From Rhizobiaceae bacterium (lineage in GTDB: Bacteria > Pseudomonadota > Alphaproteobacteria > Rhizobiales > Rhizobiaceae): 47,497 nt of DNA. Position numbers and translations under genes: made by a program. The DNA lies in contig JAMLJD010000030.1 of NCBI GenBank assembly GCA_023953775.1, forward strand, positions 1 to 47,497, given 5' to 3'. How positions within the stretch are numbered: the stretch's first letter is position 1; every line of letters begins with the position of its first letter. Positions 18,124 through 27,356 of the stretch are shown piece by piece. The notes under the pieces were generated by a model that saw only the letters and a list, made by a program, of their open reading frames with translations, did no database searches and had not been told where the DNA came from.

Positions 18124-18996
18124 TCAGTCGCCTTTCAGCCTCCGGCACAGATCGTCGAGTTGCTCGAGCGTGCGATAGGCAATCCGCACCTCGCCGCCGC
18201 GATCCTTGTGCACGACGGAAACACCGAGCCCCGTCGCGTCGGACAAAAGCTTCTCCAGCGCCAGCGTATCGGCGTCCTTCTCCCGCGCAGCACCGGCGGT
18301 TTTCGGCTGGCCTTGCTTCGGCTGCTGGGCGAGCGCTTCGGCCTGGCGGACCGAAAGTCCGCCTTCAACGATCTGGCGCGCCAGTTCCGCAGGACGATCG
18401 GAATTTACCAGCGTCCGCGCATGCCCGGCCGAAAGCGATCCGTCGACGATCATGTCCCTGATCACGTCGGGAAGCTTGAGAAGCCGCAGCGTGTTCGCGA
18501 CATGGCTGCGGCTCTTCCCGATCACTTGCCCGAGATCAGCCTGCGAATAATTGTGCTCGTCGATGAGCTGCTGATAGCCGAGCGCCTCGTCGACCGGATT
18601 GAGATCGGAGCGCTGCACGTTCTCGATGATCGCGATCTCGAGCGCGACGCGGTCGTCGACGTCGCGCACGAGCACCGGTATCTCGGTCAGGCCCGCACGT
18701 TGCGCTGCCCGCCAGCGCCGCTCGCCGGCGATGATCTCGAACTGCCCCTCACCGCTGCCCGGACGCACCACGACCGGCTGAACGATGCCGTGTTCGCGAA
18801 TCGACTGGGCAAGGTCGGCAAGATCGGCGTCGGCGAAGCTGCGGCGGGGATTGCGCGGATTGGGCCGCACGAATTCGATCGGCACCCGCCGATCGGCGCC
18901 GACGCGCTGTTGCGTCGCCGCTTCCGGCTTGTCCATCTCGCCGATCAATGCCGCCAGGCCCCGCCCGAGCCGTCTTTTGGATGCGTCTTCGCTCAT
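18124..18996 (-). CDS. parB: Chromosome-partitioning protein ParB
   Basis: A 290-residue CTPase and DNA-binding protein that loads at parS and spreads as a sliding clamp to segregate the origin. The N-terminal ParA-contact peptide is RRLGRGLAALIGE. The CTP-binding region includes ENVQRSDLNPVDEA and GERRWRAAQRAGL, the helix-turn-helix is YSQADLGQVIGKSRSHVANT (about residues 149-168), and a C-terminal dimer domain follows. It lies 35 bp downstream of parA on the same strand. Three matching parS sites occur 1.4 to 3.5 kb upstream. Confidence 0.96.
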   Translation of the reverse strand: MSEDASKRRLGRGLAALIGEMDKPEAATQQRVGADRRVPIEFVRPNPRNPRRSFADADLADLAQSIREHGIVQPVVVRPGSGEGQFEIIAGERRWRAAQRAGLTEIPVLVRDVDDRVALEIAIIENVQRSDLNPVDEALGYQQLIDEHNYSQADLGQVIGKSRSHVANTLRLLKLPDVIRDMIVDGSLSAGHARTLVNSDRPAELARQIVEGGLSVRQAEALAQQPKQGQPKTAGAAREKDADTLALEKLLSDATGLGVSVVHKDRGGEVRIAYRTLEQLDDLCRRLKGD

Positions 18997-19031
18997 CGTT
19001 CTTCCAGATCGTTACGTCGTCGAATCGGACC

Positions 19032-19826
19032 TCAGGCGGCACGAAGCCGGCGCTCGCGCCGAATCACCTCGGAAGCGAGCTGCAGATAGGCCTGGCTGCC
19101 CGCGCATTTCAGGTCGTAGAGGATCGCAGGCTTGCCGTAGGACGGCGCCTCCGAGATCCTCACATTCCGCGGAATGATGGTTTCGTAGACCTTCTCGCCC
19201 ATATGCGCGCGAACGTCGTCGACAACCTGGTTGGCGAGATTGTTGCGGCCGTCGAACATCGTCATGACGATGCCCTGTATGGTTAGCGAAGGGTTAATCG
19301 AGCGGCGAACCTGCTCGACTGTCTCCAGCAGCTGGCTCAGGCCCTCCAGCGCGAAGAACTCGCATTGCAACGGCACCAGGACCGAATCTGCGGCGGCCAT
19401 CGAGTTCAGGGTCAGGAGATTGAGCGATGGCGGACAATCTATGAGAATGTAGCCAAAGGACGCCCCGCCGTCGCGGGTTCTGATCGCTTCCCGCAGTCGA
19501 GTCGCGCGGTCGGGTGCGGCGGCGATCTCCATCTCGACGCCGAGAAGGTCGAGCGTCGAGGGGATGATAGACAGGCCGGGCACTGCGGTCGGGATGGCCG
19601 CCTCCGCGATCGTCGCCTCGCCGACGAGCACGTCGTAGGAAGAGACGGTCCGGTCCTGCTTGTCGATACCCAGGCCTGTGCTGGCATTGCCCTGCGGGTC
19701 GAGGTCGACGACCAGAACCTTCTCTCCGATCGCTGCAAGCGCCGTTGCAAGATTGATCGCCGTCGTCGTCTTGCCGACACCGCCCTTCTGGTTGGCGATG
19801 GTGATGATTCGATTGCCCGTCGTCAT
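19032..19826 (-). CDS. parA: Chromosome-partitioning ATPase ParA
   Basis: A 264-residue deviant Walker ATPase. The P loop with signature lysine is QKGGVGKTTTAINLA (residues 13-27), Walker A' is VDLDPQGNASTGLG, and Walker B falls in ILIDCPPSLNLLTLNS. ParA forms a nucleoid-bound gradient that moves ParB-parS complexes. The ATG overlaps the rsmG stop by ATGA (19823-19826), so parA is translated from the mnmG-rsmG-parA-parB transcript. Confidence 0.97.
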   Translation of the reverse strand: MTTGNRIITIANQKGGVGKTTTAINLATALAAIGEKVLVVDLDPQGNASTGLGIDKQDRTVSSYDVLVGEATIAEAAIPTAVPGLSIIPSTLDLLGVEMEIAAAPDRATRLREAIRTRDGGASFGYILIDCPPSLNLLTLNSMAAADSVLVPLQCEFFALEGLSQLLETVEQVRRSINPSLTIQGIVMTMFDGRNNLANQVVDDVRAHMGEKVYETIIPRNVRISEAPSYGKPAILYDLKCAGSQAYLQLASEVIRRERRLRAA

Positions 19827-20500
19827 TGCTTTCCGAGGCCGTCCCGGTTGCTGTTAATTATCTGATCATTCCGCGCCAGCCGGCCGATTTCGAGGATCCT
19901 GCTGTCTGCTTCGACGCGGCTCTGATGTTCTATCAGATCGAAATTCCAGGTGACACGGCTTTTGGCGATCTCTTGCCGATAATCCCGGCCTTTATGAAAA
20001 AGTCCGGTCGCACCGGCAGTGAGCCAGGGCTCGGCGTATTCGATCAGCAAGGGGAGCGGAGCCAGGGCACGAGCCGTGACGATCTGCTTCGGCCCGACGG
20101 CTTGCCATGCATCCTCGATGCGCAGCCGATGGACACGCGGCCTGAGCCCGGCTCGGGACAGCGCTGTGGTGAGAAAAGCCGCCTTCTTGGCATTCGATTC
20201 CACCAGATCGACCACATTGTCCGCAGTCTCCGCAAACAGAATGGCCAAGACCACTCCCGGCAGGCCGCCGCCGCTGCCGAGATCGACCCAGCGTTTGGCG
20301 TCTGGTGCCAGGCGAACAAGCTGGGCGCTGTCAACCACATGGCGATGCCAGAATGCTTCCAGCGTCGACTGGGATGCAAGATTTATCCGTGCGGACCAGG
20401 TCCGGAACAGATCCTCATAGTCCAGCAAGCGGTCGAATGTTTCACGTGAAACCGGTTTTCCGACCGCCTCCTCCAGCAGCGTCCGCTTGAGATCGGTCAC
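19823..20500 (-). CDS. rsmG: 16S rRNA (guanine-N7)-methyltransferase RsmG
   Basis: A 225-residue SAM-dependent enzyme that methylates G527 of 16S rRNA. The SAM site is [17 protein letters not shown] (residues 71-87), and [13 protein letters not shown] follows. The start is GTG (20498-20500), overlapping the mnmG stop; no better start is visible. Codons 16-21 (PVSRET) coincide with a parS site at 20438-20453, so this stretch serves both protein coding and ParB binding. Confidence 0.95.
   Translation of the reverse strand: MTDLKRTLLEEAVGKPVSRETFDRLLDYEDLFRTWSARINLASQSTLEAFWHRHVVDSAQLVRLAPDAKRWVDLGSGGGLPGVVLAILFAETADNVVDLVESNAKKAAFLTTALSRAGLRPRVHRLRIEDAWQAVGPKQIVTARALAPLPLLIEYAEPWLTAGATGLFHKGRDYRQEIAKSRVTWNFDLIEHQSRVEADSRILEIGRLARNDQIINSNRDGLGKQ
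20438..20453. other. parS site 1 (ParB-binding), inside rsmG
   Basis: The 16-mer TGTTTCACGTGAAACC matches the universal chromosomal parS consensus TGTTTCACGTGAAACA at 15 of 16 positions. It lies inside the 5' coding part of rsmG and about 6.5 kb from the putative oriC. With parAB adjacent it is very likely a functional nucleation site for ParB. Confidence 0.9.
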
Positions 20501-22368
20501 GCGGCGCCCCGCCTTTCCTGGTCTTCGAGATGGCGTGCCATGGTCAGGATCAGCGCCAGCGCCGATGGCGTCATGCCGTCTATGCGCTGTGCTTCCGCGA
20601 TGGATCGCGGCCTGCGCGCCTCCAGTTTGGAGCGCAGCTCGTTCGAAAGTCCAGCTATTGCCGAAAAGTCCAAGCCGTCGGGAATGGTGCGCTCCTCTTC
20701 CCGGCGAAGCAGCGCCGCGTCCTGCGCCTGCTTGTCGAGATAGACGGCGTAGCGCGCCTCCGTCTCGAGAAGGTCGCTGGTACGGCTATCGATGGCTCCA
20801 AGTTCGGGCCAGATCTCCCTGAGCCGTGCCAGATCGATCGATGGATAGGACAGCAGATCGAAGGCAGAGCGGCGCACGCCGTCCTGATTGATGTCCAGGC
20901 CGTGCCTTCTCGCCTCGGAAGGCGAAATCTTCAGGGATGCCGCCATGTGCCGGGCCCGGTTGAGCGCCTCATGCCTCGCGGCAAAGCGCTTCAAACGGTC
21001 CGGTCCGGCAATCCCAAGGTCTCTTGCTAGTGGCGTGAGCCGTTCATCCGCATTGTCCGCGCGCAGCGACAGCCGAAACTCAGCCCTTGAAGTGAACATG
21101 CGGTAAGGCTCCGCAACGCCCCGGCTTGTCAGGTCATCAACCATCACACCCATATAGGAACCGCTGCGGGAGAAAACTGTCCCGTCCTGGCCTGCGGCGC
21201 GGCGAGCAGCGTTCATCCCCGCAATGGCGCCCTGCGCCGCCGCTTCCTCATACCCCGTCGTTCCATTAATTTGCCCGGCCAGGAAGAGCCCCTGCACCCG
21301 TCGGGTCTCCAGCGTCGCATCGAGCTCGCGCGGATCGATATGGTCATACTCGATCGCGTAGCCCGGCTGAAGAATCGTGGCGTTTTCGAGCCCCGGTATC
21401 GTCGCGATCAATGCCGTTTGTGCATCCTCCGGTAGGGAGGTCGATATCCCGTTCGGATAGATTGTATGGTCATCAAGCCCCTCGGGTTCCAGAAAGACCT
21501 GGTGTCCGTCGCGCTCGCCAAACTTGACGATCTTGTCCTCAATCGACGGGCAGTAGCGCGGACCGACGCCCTCGATCGAACCCGAGTACATCGCCGACCG
21601 ATGCAGATTGGCTCGTATGACCTCATGCGACCGCTCTGTCGTCCGGGTAATGCCGCACTCGATCTGCGGCACGGTGATCCGGTCGGTCATCAGCGAGAAC
21701 GGAACCGGATCTTCGTCGGCGGCCTGCATGGCAAGCGACGACCAGTCGATCGTGCGGCCATCGAGGCGCGGAGGCGTCCCGGTCTTCAACCGCCCGAGCC
21801 TGAAGCCTGCCTCCGCAAATACCTTCGACAGACCGGTCGAAGCTTGCTCGTTCATCCGACCAGCCGGAAAACGCCGTTCGCCGATATGGATCAAGCCATT
21901 CAGAAACGTACCCGTCGTCACAACGACCGCGCCACAGGTCAGCCGTTCGCCGGAGGCGAGCATGACGCCCTCAAGACAGCCCGATTTGATCTCGAGGCCC
22001 ACGGCCTCGCCTTCGACGATATCGAGAGACGCCTGCTCTTCGAGCATCGCCTGTATCGCCTGGCGATAAAGCTTGCGATCCGCCTGGGTCCGCGGGCCGC
22101 GCACAGCAGCACCTTTACGACGATTGAGGAGCCGAAACTGGATTCCGGCAGCATCTGCCGCGCGGCCCATCAGTCCATCGAGGGCATCGACCTCGCGAAC
22201 CAGATGCCCTTTCCCGAGACCACCAATCGCAGGATTGCACGACATCACCCCGATGGCGTCACGCCGTAGCGTAAGAAGTGCGGTCCGCGCGCCCGCGCGA
22301 GCTGACGCCGATGCGGCTTCACATCCGGCATGGCCGCCGCCGACGACAATGACATCGTATTGGGACAT
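20497..22368 (-). CDS. mnmG: tRNA uridine-5-carboxymethylaminomethyl modification enzyme MnmG (GidA)
   Basis: A 623-residue FAD protein that, with MnmE, installs the cmnm5 group on U34 of certain tRNAs. The FAD motif [15 protein letters not shown] opens the protein, and the [19 protein letters not shown] segment and the C-terminal helical domain (ALRRAxARH-like region near 470) follow. The ATG (22366-22368) has GGAG six bases upstream; a TTG one codon earlier is not needed. The stop overlaps the rsmG GTG. The 138-bp gap to mnmE contains two parS sites. Confidence 0.97.
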   Translation of the reverse strand: MSQYDVIVVGGGHAGCEAASASARAGARTALLTLRRDAIGVMSCNPAIGGLGKGHLVREVDALDGLMGRAADAAGIQFRLLNRRKGAAVRGPRTQADRKLYRQAIQAMLEEQASLDIVEGEAVGLEIKSGCLEGVMLASGERLTCGAVVVTTGTFLNGLIHIGERRFPAGRMNEQASTGLSKVFAEAGFRLGRLKTGTPPRLDGRTIDWSSLAMQAADEDPVPFSLMTDRITVPQIECGITRTTERSHEVIRANLHRSAMYSGSIEGVGPRYCPSIEDKIVKFGERDGHQVFLEPEGLDDHTIYPNGISTSLPEDAQTALIATIPGLENATILQPGYAIEYDHIDPRELDATLETRRVQGLFLAGQINGTTGYEEAAAQGAIAGMNAARRAAGQDGTVFSRSGSYMGVMVDDLTSRGVAEPYRMFTSRAEFRLSLRADNADERLTPLARDLGIAGPDRLKRFAARHEALNRARHMAASLKISPSEARRHGLDINQDGVRRSAFDLLSYPSIDLARLREIWPELGAIDSRTSDLLETEARYAVYLDKQAQDAALLRREEERTIPDGLDFSAIAGLSNELRSKLEARRPRSIAEAQRIDGMTPSALALILTMARHLEDQERRGAA

Positions 22369-22447
22369 CAAATTCTCCAGGATTGTCGCGACACTTGGGC
22401 GGAAGCCGCCGTCAAGTCAAGATTCGCCGCGAAAGCGTGCCGACAAT

Positions 22448-22463
22448 TGTTTCACGTGAAACG
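22448..22463. other. parS site 2 (ParB-binding), mnmG-mnmE gap
   Basis: TGTTTCACGTGAAACG matches the parS consensus at 15 of 16 positions, with a perfect TTTCACGTGAAA core palindrome. It lies in the mnmG-mnmE intergenic region, 31 bases from site 3 and about 4.5 kb from the putative oriC. Confidence 0.9.
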
Positions 22464-22493
22464 CATTCGAAGCCAATGTTACAGCCTCTTCCG

Positions 22494-22509
22494 TGTTTCA
22501 CGTGAATCA
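22494..22509. other. parS site 3 (ParB-binding), overlapping the mnmE stop
   Basis: TGTTTCACGTGAATCA matches the consensus at 15 of 16 positions; the single change (A to T at position 14) lies just outside the core. Its last three bases are the mnmE stop codon. Affinity may be slightly lower than that of sites 1 and 2. Confidence 0.85.
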
Positions 22510-23826
22510 CTTGCCGATGCAGAACTCGGAGAAGATGGCGCCCAGCACCTCCTCCGTATCAATCGTCCCCGTAACACGCCCGAGCGCTTCAGCCGCAAGT
22601 CTCAGCTCCTCGGCCACGACATCGGCCTCCGACATCGCAGCGGCCTGGCGCAAATGACCGGCAGCCGTACCGAGCAGCTGATCGTGTCGCACCCTGCTCG
22701 GCAGCACACCATGGTCTGCCGGGATCATGGCATCCAACCTGTCGCGAATCGCATCGAGCAGAGGTTGGATACCCACACCTGTATGCGCCGACACCAGATG
22801 ATCGTAGCGGTTTACAGCCTCATCCCAATCGTCGGGTGGCAGGAGATCTGTCTTGCTGCCGACCCGCCAAGTAGGACGGTCGGACCCCAGATCCATCGGC
22901 CGTCTATCCGCCGCATCCTCGAGCAAAAGCAACAGATGCGCTGAGCGCGCATAGCCTAGCGCACGTTCAATCCCGATCGACTCAACCCGTCCAGCGCCAT
23001 CCCTGATTCCCGCGGTATCCGTAAAGACCACCTTGTAGCCGCCAAGATCGACCGGCACCTCGATCAGGTCCCGGGTCGTTCCCGGCTCATCGGTCACAAT
23101 TGCCACGTCCCGACGCGCAATCGCATTGAGCAGGCTCGACTTGCCTGCATTCGGCGAACCGAGGATCACGATGCGAAAACCGTCACGGATCATCTCCGCC
23201 GCCGCGTACCCACCTCTATGTTTTTCGATTTCGCTCGCCAGGGCACCGAGATGTTGCCGTTCCGATTCCCATGCATACTCGGAAACATCGTCCTCGTCAG
23301 TGAAGTCGAGCGCCGCCTCGATCATCGCCCGCGACCGAACCATGCTCGCGCGCCACCCATCGTAGAGTTCACGCTGGCTACCGCCAGCGTTCTCTAATGC
23401 GAGCCTGCGCTGCATTTCGGTGTCGGCGGCAAGCAGATCCGCCAGCGCCTCCGCGCCGGTAAGATCCATCTTTCCGTTGAGAAACGCACGGCGCGTAAAC
23501 TCGCCGGCATCCGCCTGGCGCACGCCATCGAATTCACCCAATGTCCGCAACAAGGCGGCAACGACCGCCCGTCCGCCATGGACGTGCAGCTCCGCGCAAT
23601 CCTCGCCGGTGACGCTTGCAGGCGCCTCGAAGAAAAGCACGAGGCCGCGGTCGAGCAGCGACCTCTTCCGGTCGCGAATATCGACCAGCCCGGCGTGGCG
23701 CGCGGTCGGCACACCACCAACGATCGTTTCGAGAATATGCCGCACATGCGGTCCGGAAAGCCTGATGACCGCAATGCCGGCCGGCAGCGCGCCGCTCGAC
23801 AGTGCGAATATCGTCTCCGTGAACAT
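22507..23826 (-). CDS. mnmE: tRNA uridine-5-carboxymethylaminomethyl modification GTPase MnmE (TrmE)
   Basis: A 439-residue GTPase partner of MnmG. The N-terminal tetrahydrofolate-binding domain begins TIFALSSGALPAGIAVIRLSG, the inserted G domain has the P loop GSPNAGKSSLL and switch motif DTAGIRD, and the protein ends in the invariant FCIGK with its cysteine. Start ATG 23824-23826. A CtrA-type box and several GANTC sites precede it. The stop codon is embedded in parS site 3. Confidence 0.97.
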   Translation of the reverse strand: MFTETIFALSSGALPAGIAVIRLSGPHVRHILETIVGGVPTARHAGLVDIRDRKRSLLDRGLVLFFEAPASVTGEDCAELHVHGGRAVVAALLRTLGEFDGVRQADAGEFTRRAFLNGKMDLTGAEALADLLAADTEMQRRLALENAGGSQRELYDGWRASMVRSRAMIEAALDFTDEDDVSEYAWESERQHLGALASEIEKHRGGYAAAEMIRDGFRIVILGSPNAGKSSLLNAIARRDVAIVTDEPGTTRDLIEVPVDLGGYKVVFTDTAGIRDGAGRVESIGIERALGYARSAHLLLLLEDAADRRPMDLGSDRPTWRVGSKTDLLPPDDWDEAVNRYDHLVSAHTGVGIQPLLDAIRDRLDAMIPADHGVLPSRVRHDQLLGTAAGHLRQAAAMSEADVVAEELRLAAEALGRVTGTIDTEEVLGAIFSEFCIGK

Positions 23827-23866
23827 CGCACCCGCCCTCAGCAGAGGCCGCCCCGCAGCACGAGGT

Positions 23867-23882
23867 TTAACAATCCGTTAAC
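23867..23882. promoter_or_regulatory. CtrA-type box upstream of mnmE
   Basis: TTAACAATCCGTTAAC is a full TTAA-N7-TTAAC match to the consensus site of the alphaproteobacterial cell-cycle regulator CtrA. It lies 41-56 bases upstream of the mnmE start. GANTC methylation sites follow at 23895, 23900 and 23941. It suggests cell-cycle control of mnmE, or of the parAB region beyond, but binding is not proven. Confidence 0.6.
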
Positions 23883-23957
23883 CATAACGTTTCCGAATCG
23901 AGTCCTACCGGCAAATGCTGCCCGGATCCGTTCCGGAACCGAATCGGCAGCATACGA

Positions 23958-25223
23958 TCAGGTGTTCATCGAGTCGAAGAACTCCGAGTTCGTCTTCGTC
24001 TGCTTGAGCTTGTCGATGAGGAACTCGATCGCATCGGTGGTTCCCATCGGCGCCAGGATCCGCCGCAGGACGAAAATCTTCTGCAGGTCCGCCCGCGGCA
24101 CCAGCAGGTCTTCCTTGCGGGTACCGGATTTGAGGATGTCCATCGACGGGAAGATGCGCTTGTCGGCGACCTTGCGATCGAGCACGATTTCCGAATTGCC
24201 GGTTCCCTTGAACTCTTCGAAGATGACCTCGTCCATGCGGCTGCCGGTGTCGATCAGCGCAGTCGCGATGATCGTAAGCGATCCGCCTTCCTCGATGTTG
24301 CGTGCCGCGCCAAAGAAACGCTTCGGCCGCTGCAGAGCATTGGCGTCGACACCACCAGTCAAGACCTTGCCCGAAGACGGCACCACGGTGTTGTAGGCGC
24401 GGCCGAGTCGCGTGATCGAATCGAGCAGGATGACGACGTCGCGCCCATGCTCGACCAGTCGCTTGGCCTTCTCGATCACCATCTCGGCAACCGCGACGTG
24501 CCGCGTCGCCGGCTCGTCGAAGGTCGACGACACCACTTCGCCCTTCACCGAGCGCTGCATGTCGGTGACTTCCTCGGGTCGCTCGTCGATCAACAGGACG
24601 ATCAGGTAGCACTCCGGATGGTTCGAGGTGATCGAATGCGCGATGTTCTGCAGCAGTACGGTCTTGCCGGTCCGCGGCGGCGCCACGATCAGCCCGCGCT
24701 GTCCCTTGCCCAGCGGCGCCACCAGGTCGATCACCCGCGCCGAGATGTCCTTCGTCGTCGGGTTGTCGATCTCCATCCTCAGTCGTGAATTCGGGTAGAG
24801 GGGCGTCAGATTGTCGAAATGGATCTTGTGCCGGATCTTCTCCGGATCCTCGAAATTGATCGTGTTGACCTTCAGCAGCGCGAAATAGCGCTCGCCTTCC
24901 TTCGGGCTGCGGATCGGCCCCTCGACCGTATCGCCGGTCTTGAGCGAGAAGCGGCGGATCTGCGACGGTGAGATATAGATGTCGTCCGGCCCCGGCAGGT
25001 AGTTGGCGTTGGCCGACCGCAGGAAGCCAAAGCCGTCCTGCAGCACCTCGACGACGCCTTCGCCGATGATCTCGATGTCCTGTGCCGCGAGCTTCTTGAG
25101 GATCGCGAACATCAGCTCCTGCTTGCGCAGCACACTGGCGTTCTCGACCTCGAGCGATTCGGCAAACGCGATCAGGTCGGTCGGCGTCTTGCTCTTGAGT
25201 TCCTGTAGTTTCATTTCCTGCAT
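23958..25223 (-). CDS. rho: Transcription termination factor Rho
   Basis: A 421-residue hexameric RNA helicase. The N-terminal helical and cold-shock-like RNA-binding domains ([22 protein letters not shown]) precede the ATPase domain with Walker [32 protein letters not shown] and the [15 protein letters not shown]alker B region. The start [14 protein letters not shown] fits rhizobial Rho; MKLQ three codons later is an alternative. The 148 bases to hemJ show no gene. An imperfect palindrome (about 23918-23952) lies beyond its stop. Confidence 0.97.
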   Translation of the reverse strand: MQEMKLQELKSKTPTDLIAFAESLEVENASVLRKQELMFAILKKLAAQDIEIIGEGVVEVLQDGFGFLRSANANYLPGPDDIYISPSQIRRFSLKTGDTVEGPIRSPKEGERYFALLKVNTINFEDPEKIRHKIHFDNLTPLYPNSRLRMEIDNPTTKDISARVIDLVAPLGKGQRGLIVAPPRTGKTVLLQNIAHSITSNHPECYLIVLLIDERPEEVTDMQRSVKGEVVSSTFDEPATRHVAVAEMVIEKAKRLVEHGRDVVILLDSITRLGRAYNTVVPSSGKVLTGGVDANALQRPKRFFGAARNIEEGGSLTIIATALIDTGSRMDEVIFEEFKGTGNSEIVLDRKVADKRIFPSMDILKSGTRKEDLLVPRADLQKIFVLRRILAPMGTTDAIEFLIDKLKQTKTNSEFFDSMNT

Positions 25224-25371
25224 GGCAGCGGACTCTGGAATGGGAAGGAATACGCTTGGATATGGATGCGCCGGATGCGCCCTGGCTCAGGTCGAAGAGG
25301 AAAGGCGCATGAAGGAGGGATGGCGACTCATATCGCCGGCACGGCGAAAGCGCAAGCCGCCAATTGGCGCC

Positions 25372-25914
25372 CTAGAACGGCTTGACGATCACCAGGATGA
25401 CGATCGCGATCATCAACACGGTCGGCACTTCGTTCATGATCCGCCAATGGCGCGACGGCTTGTCGTTACGGTCTTCGGCAAACCTGCGCACGGCCCCGGA
25501 GAAATAGCCATGCATCGCCGACATTGCCACCACCAGCGCGATTTTCACATGCAGCCACCCGCCGGAGAAGTCGAAGCCGCGCCAGGCAAGCCACAGCCCA
25601 AGCACCCAGGCCACCATCATGGCCGGATTGATGATCGCCCGCAGCAACCGCCGTTCCATCACCTTGAACGTTTCCGACTGGGCCGAGCCGATCTCGGTCT
25701 CGGCGTGATAGACGAAGAGGCGCGGCAGGTAGAGCATCCCGGCCATCCACGAAATCACCGCGATCACATGGATTGCCTTGATCCAGTCATAGAGACCGGC
25801 CGGATCGGCATAGAACAGCGCGGCCGTCAGGAGCACCAGCACCACAACCGCAACCGCCGCGCGTTTCATCGCCTGCGTACCCGATCCTTCGCTGCCGACC
25901 TTGTCGCGGCTCAT
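25372..25914 (-). CDS. hemJ: Protoporphyrinogen oxidase HemJ
   Basis: A 180-residue integral membrane protein with about four transmembrane helices that oxidises protoporphyrinogen IX, the penultimate step of haem synthesis, in bacteria lacking HemG and HemY. The conserved block WIKAIHVIAVISWMAGMLY followed by LPRLFVYH carries the family histidines. Start is taken at MSRDKVG; an internal ATG (MKRAAVA, 25869) 15 codons later is an equally reasonable choice because the first ATG has its AAAGG directly adjacent. It follows hemE by 13 bases on the same strand, a haem gene pair typical of rhizobia. Confidence 0.9.
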   Translation of the reverse strand: MSRDKVGSEGSGTQAMKRAAVAVVVLVLLTAALFYADPAGLYDWIKAIHVIAVISWMAGMLYLPRLFVYHAETEIGSAQSETFKVMERRLLRAIINPAMMVAWVLGLWLAWRGFDFSGGWLHVKIALVVAMSAMHGYFSGAVRRFAEDRNDKPSRHWRIMNEVPTVLMIAIVILVIVKPF

Positions 25915-25927
25915 CCTTTCTCCCCGC

Positions 25928-26962
25928 TCATGGCCGCGACGCGCTTCTGACCCGCTCCACCATCCTCGCAACATGCTCCACCGGCGTGTCCGGCGTCACG
26001 CCATGGCCGAGATTGAAGACCAGCGGTCCGTCGCCAAGAGACGCCACGATCGCGTCCACGCCCTCATCCAGCGCACGACCGCCAGCCACCAGCCGCATGG
26101 GATCGAGATTGCCCTGCACGGCACCTTGCTGCTGCAGCGCCCGGGCCTGCGACATCGGCACCGACCAGTCCAGCCCAAGCGCGGTAACACCCGTTTCCGC
26201 CCGGTAGCCGTCATAGAGACTGCCGGCTCCACGCGGGAAACCTATGACCGGTACATCGGGAAATGCCTGACGCACCTTCCTGACAATCCGCCGCACCGGC
26301 GCAACGCAGTTCGCAGCAAAGGAAGCCTCGTCGAGCACGCCTGCCCAGGAATCGAAGATCTGCACCGCATCCGCTCCAGCCTCGACCTGGCGGATCAGAT
26401 ACTCGGCCGACCAGTCGGCAAGGATGTCGAGCAATTTCCCGAATGCGTCCGGATGACGATAGGAAAACAGCCTTGCGGGGGCCTGGTCCGGCGTTCCGTG
26501 CCCCGCGATCATGTAGGTCGCAAGCGTCCAGGGCGCACCGCAGAAGCCGAGCAGCGTCGTCTCCCCGGGCAGCTCGTCGCGCAGCCGCCGCACCGTCTCG
26601 TAGACCGGCGACAGCTTCTCGTGAAATGACCTGCCGTCGAGCTTGCCGATTTCGTCCGCGCCGATCGGCGTCATCACCGGTCCGCGACCTTCCTCGAACC
26701 TCAAATCCCGTCCGAGCGCATGCGGCACCACGAGGATGTCCGAAAACAGGATCGATGCATCGAAGCCGAAGCGCCGGATCGGCTGCAGTGTCACCTCGAT
26801 CGCAAAGTCCGGATTGTAGCAGAGGTCGAGAAAGCCACCCGCCCGCTCACGGGTCGCCCGGTACTCGGGAAGGTAGCGTCCCGCCTGCCGCATCATCCAG
26901 ATCGGTGGCGGAAAAACGGTTTCTCCCCTCAAGACCCTGAGTACCGTCCGACGTGAGTCCAT
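25928..26962 (-). CDS. hemE: Uroporphyrinogen decarboxylase
   Basis: A 344-residue cytoplasmic enzyme that decarboxylates uroporphyrinogen III to coproporphyrinogen III. The N-terminal [19 protein letters not shown] signature holds the catalytic arginines, and [27 protein letters not shown] and [11 protein letters not shown] follow. Start ATG 26960-26962. It is the first gene left of the putative origin and is transcribed away from it; in Caulobacter crescentus hemE is likewise one flank of the origin. Confidence 0.97.
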   Translation of the reverse strand: MDSRRTVLRVLRGETVFPPPIWMMRQAGRYLPEYRATRERAGGFLDLCYNPDFAIEVTLQPIRRFGFDASILFSDILVVPHALGRDLRFEEGRGPVMTPIGADEIGKLDGRSFHEKLSPVYETVRRLRDELPGETTLLGFCGAPWTLATYMIAGHGTPDQAPARLFSYRHPDAFGKLLDILADWSAEYLIRQVEAGADAVQIFDSWAGVLDEASFAANCVAPVRRIVRKVRQAFPDVPVIGFPRGAGSLYDGYRAETGVTALGLDWSVPMSQARALQQQGAVQGNLDPMRLVAGGRALDEGVDAIVASLGDGPLVFNLGHGVTPDTPVEHVARMVERVRSASRP

Positions 26963-27356
26963 CGCGCCTTTTCCCGCCTCTTCTGAATCAAAGAAAACAG
27001 ATTTCTGGAATCTTCTGATTCTATGACTCTGTTTGGAGTGTGGATTATCGGTTGTCCACTGACCTTGCCCGCCGCTGCCGATCGAGTGCGATCGTACACG
27101 ACCGGACGGGCTGTCTGGAACAGTGGGGATGAATCCATATTCACTAGCAATTGCAAAAGTTTATTTAGCTACTTGGTTTGGCGTTCTTCCAAAGACTTCC
27201 GCGACAAGCGAATTGACGCACGATCTTTCCCACACCCGCAAAACCCGTTTCCGGCTCGCCCGAATTGTGGACAGGTAGCCATCTGGTACAGTCGCTCCGC
27301 GCCGTCTTGTCCTTGACGACGAGTTGTCCACACCAGCCCACAGGCGACCCGAATCC
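26963..27356. other. oriC: Putative chromosomal replication origin (oriC), hemE-ppsR intergenic region
   Basis: The 394 bases between hemE and ppsR hold no gene. Candidate DnaA boxes are TTGTCCACA at 27324-27332 (8 of 9 to TTATCCACA), TTGTCCACT at 27052-27060, and weaker ones at 27124-27132 (reverse), 27226-27234 and around 27267-27275 (reverse). Two patches of about 32 percent GC, at 26981-27030 and 27131-27180, could be unwinding regions in an otherwise GC-rich genome. GANTC sites start at 26985, 27008, 27017, 27025, 27131 and 27351, plus 26955 in hemE. The Caulobacter origin lies between hemE and the ppsR homologue (RP001). I saw no full CtrA box here. Confidence 0.8.

Noticed and set aside
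19283..19297. TTAG-N7-TTAA, a near CtrA half-consensus
   Set aside because: It lies inside parA coding sequence and deviates in one half; no promoter context.
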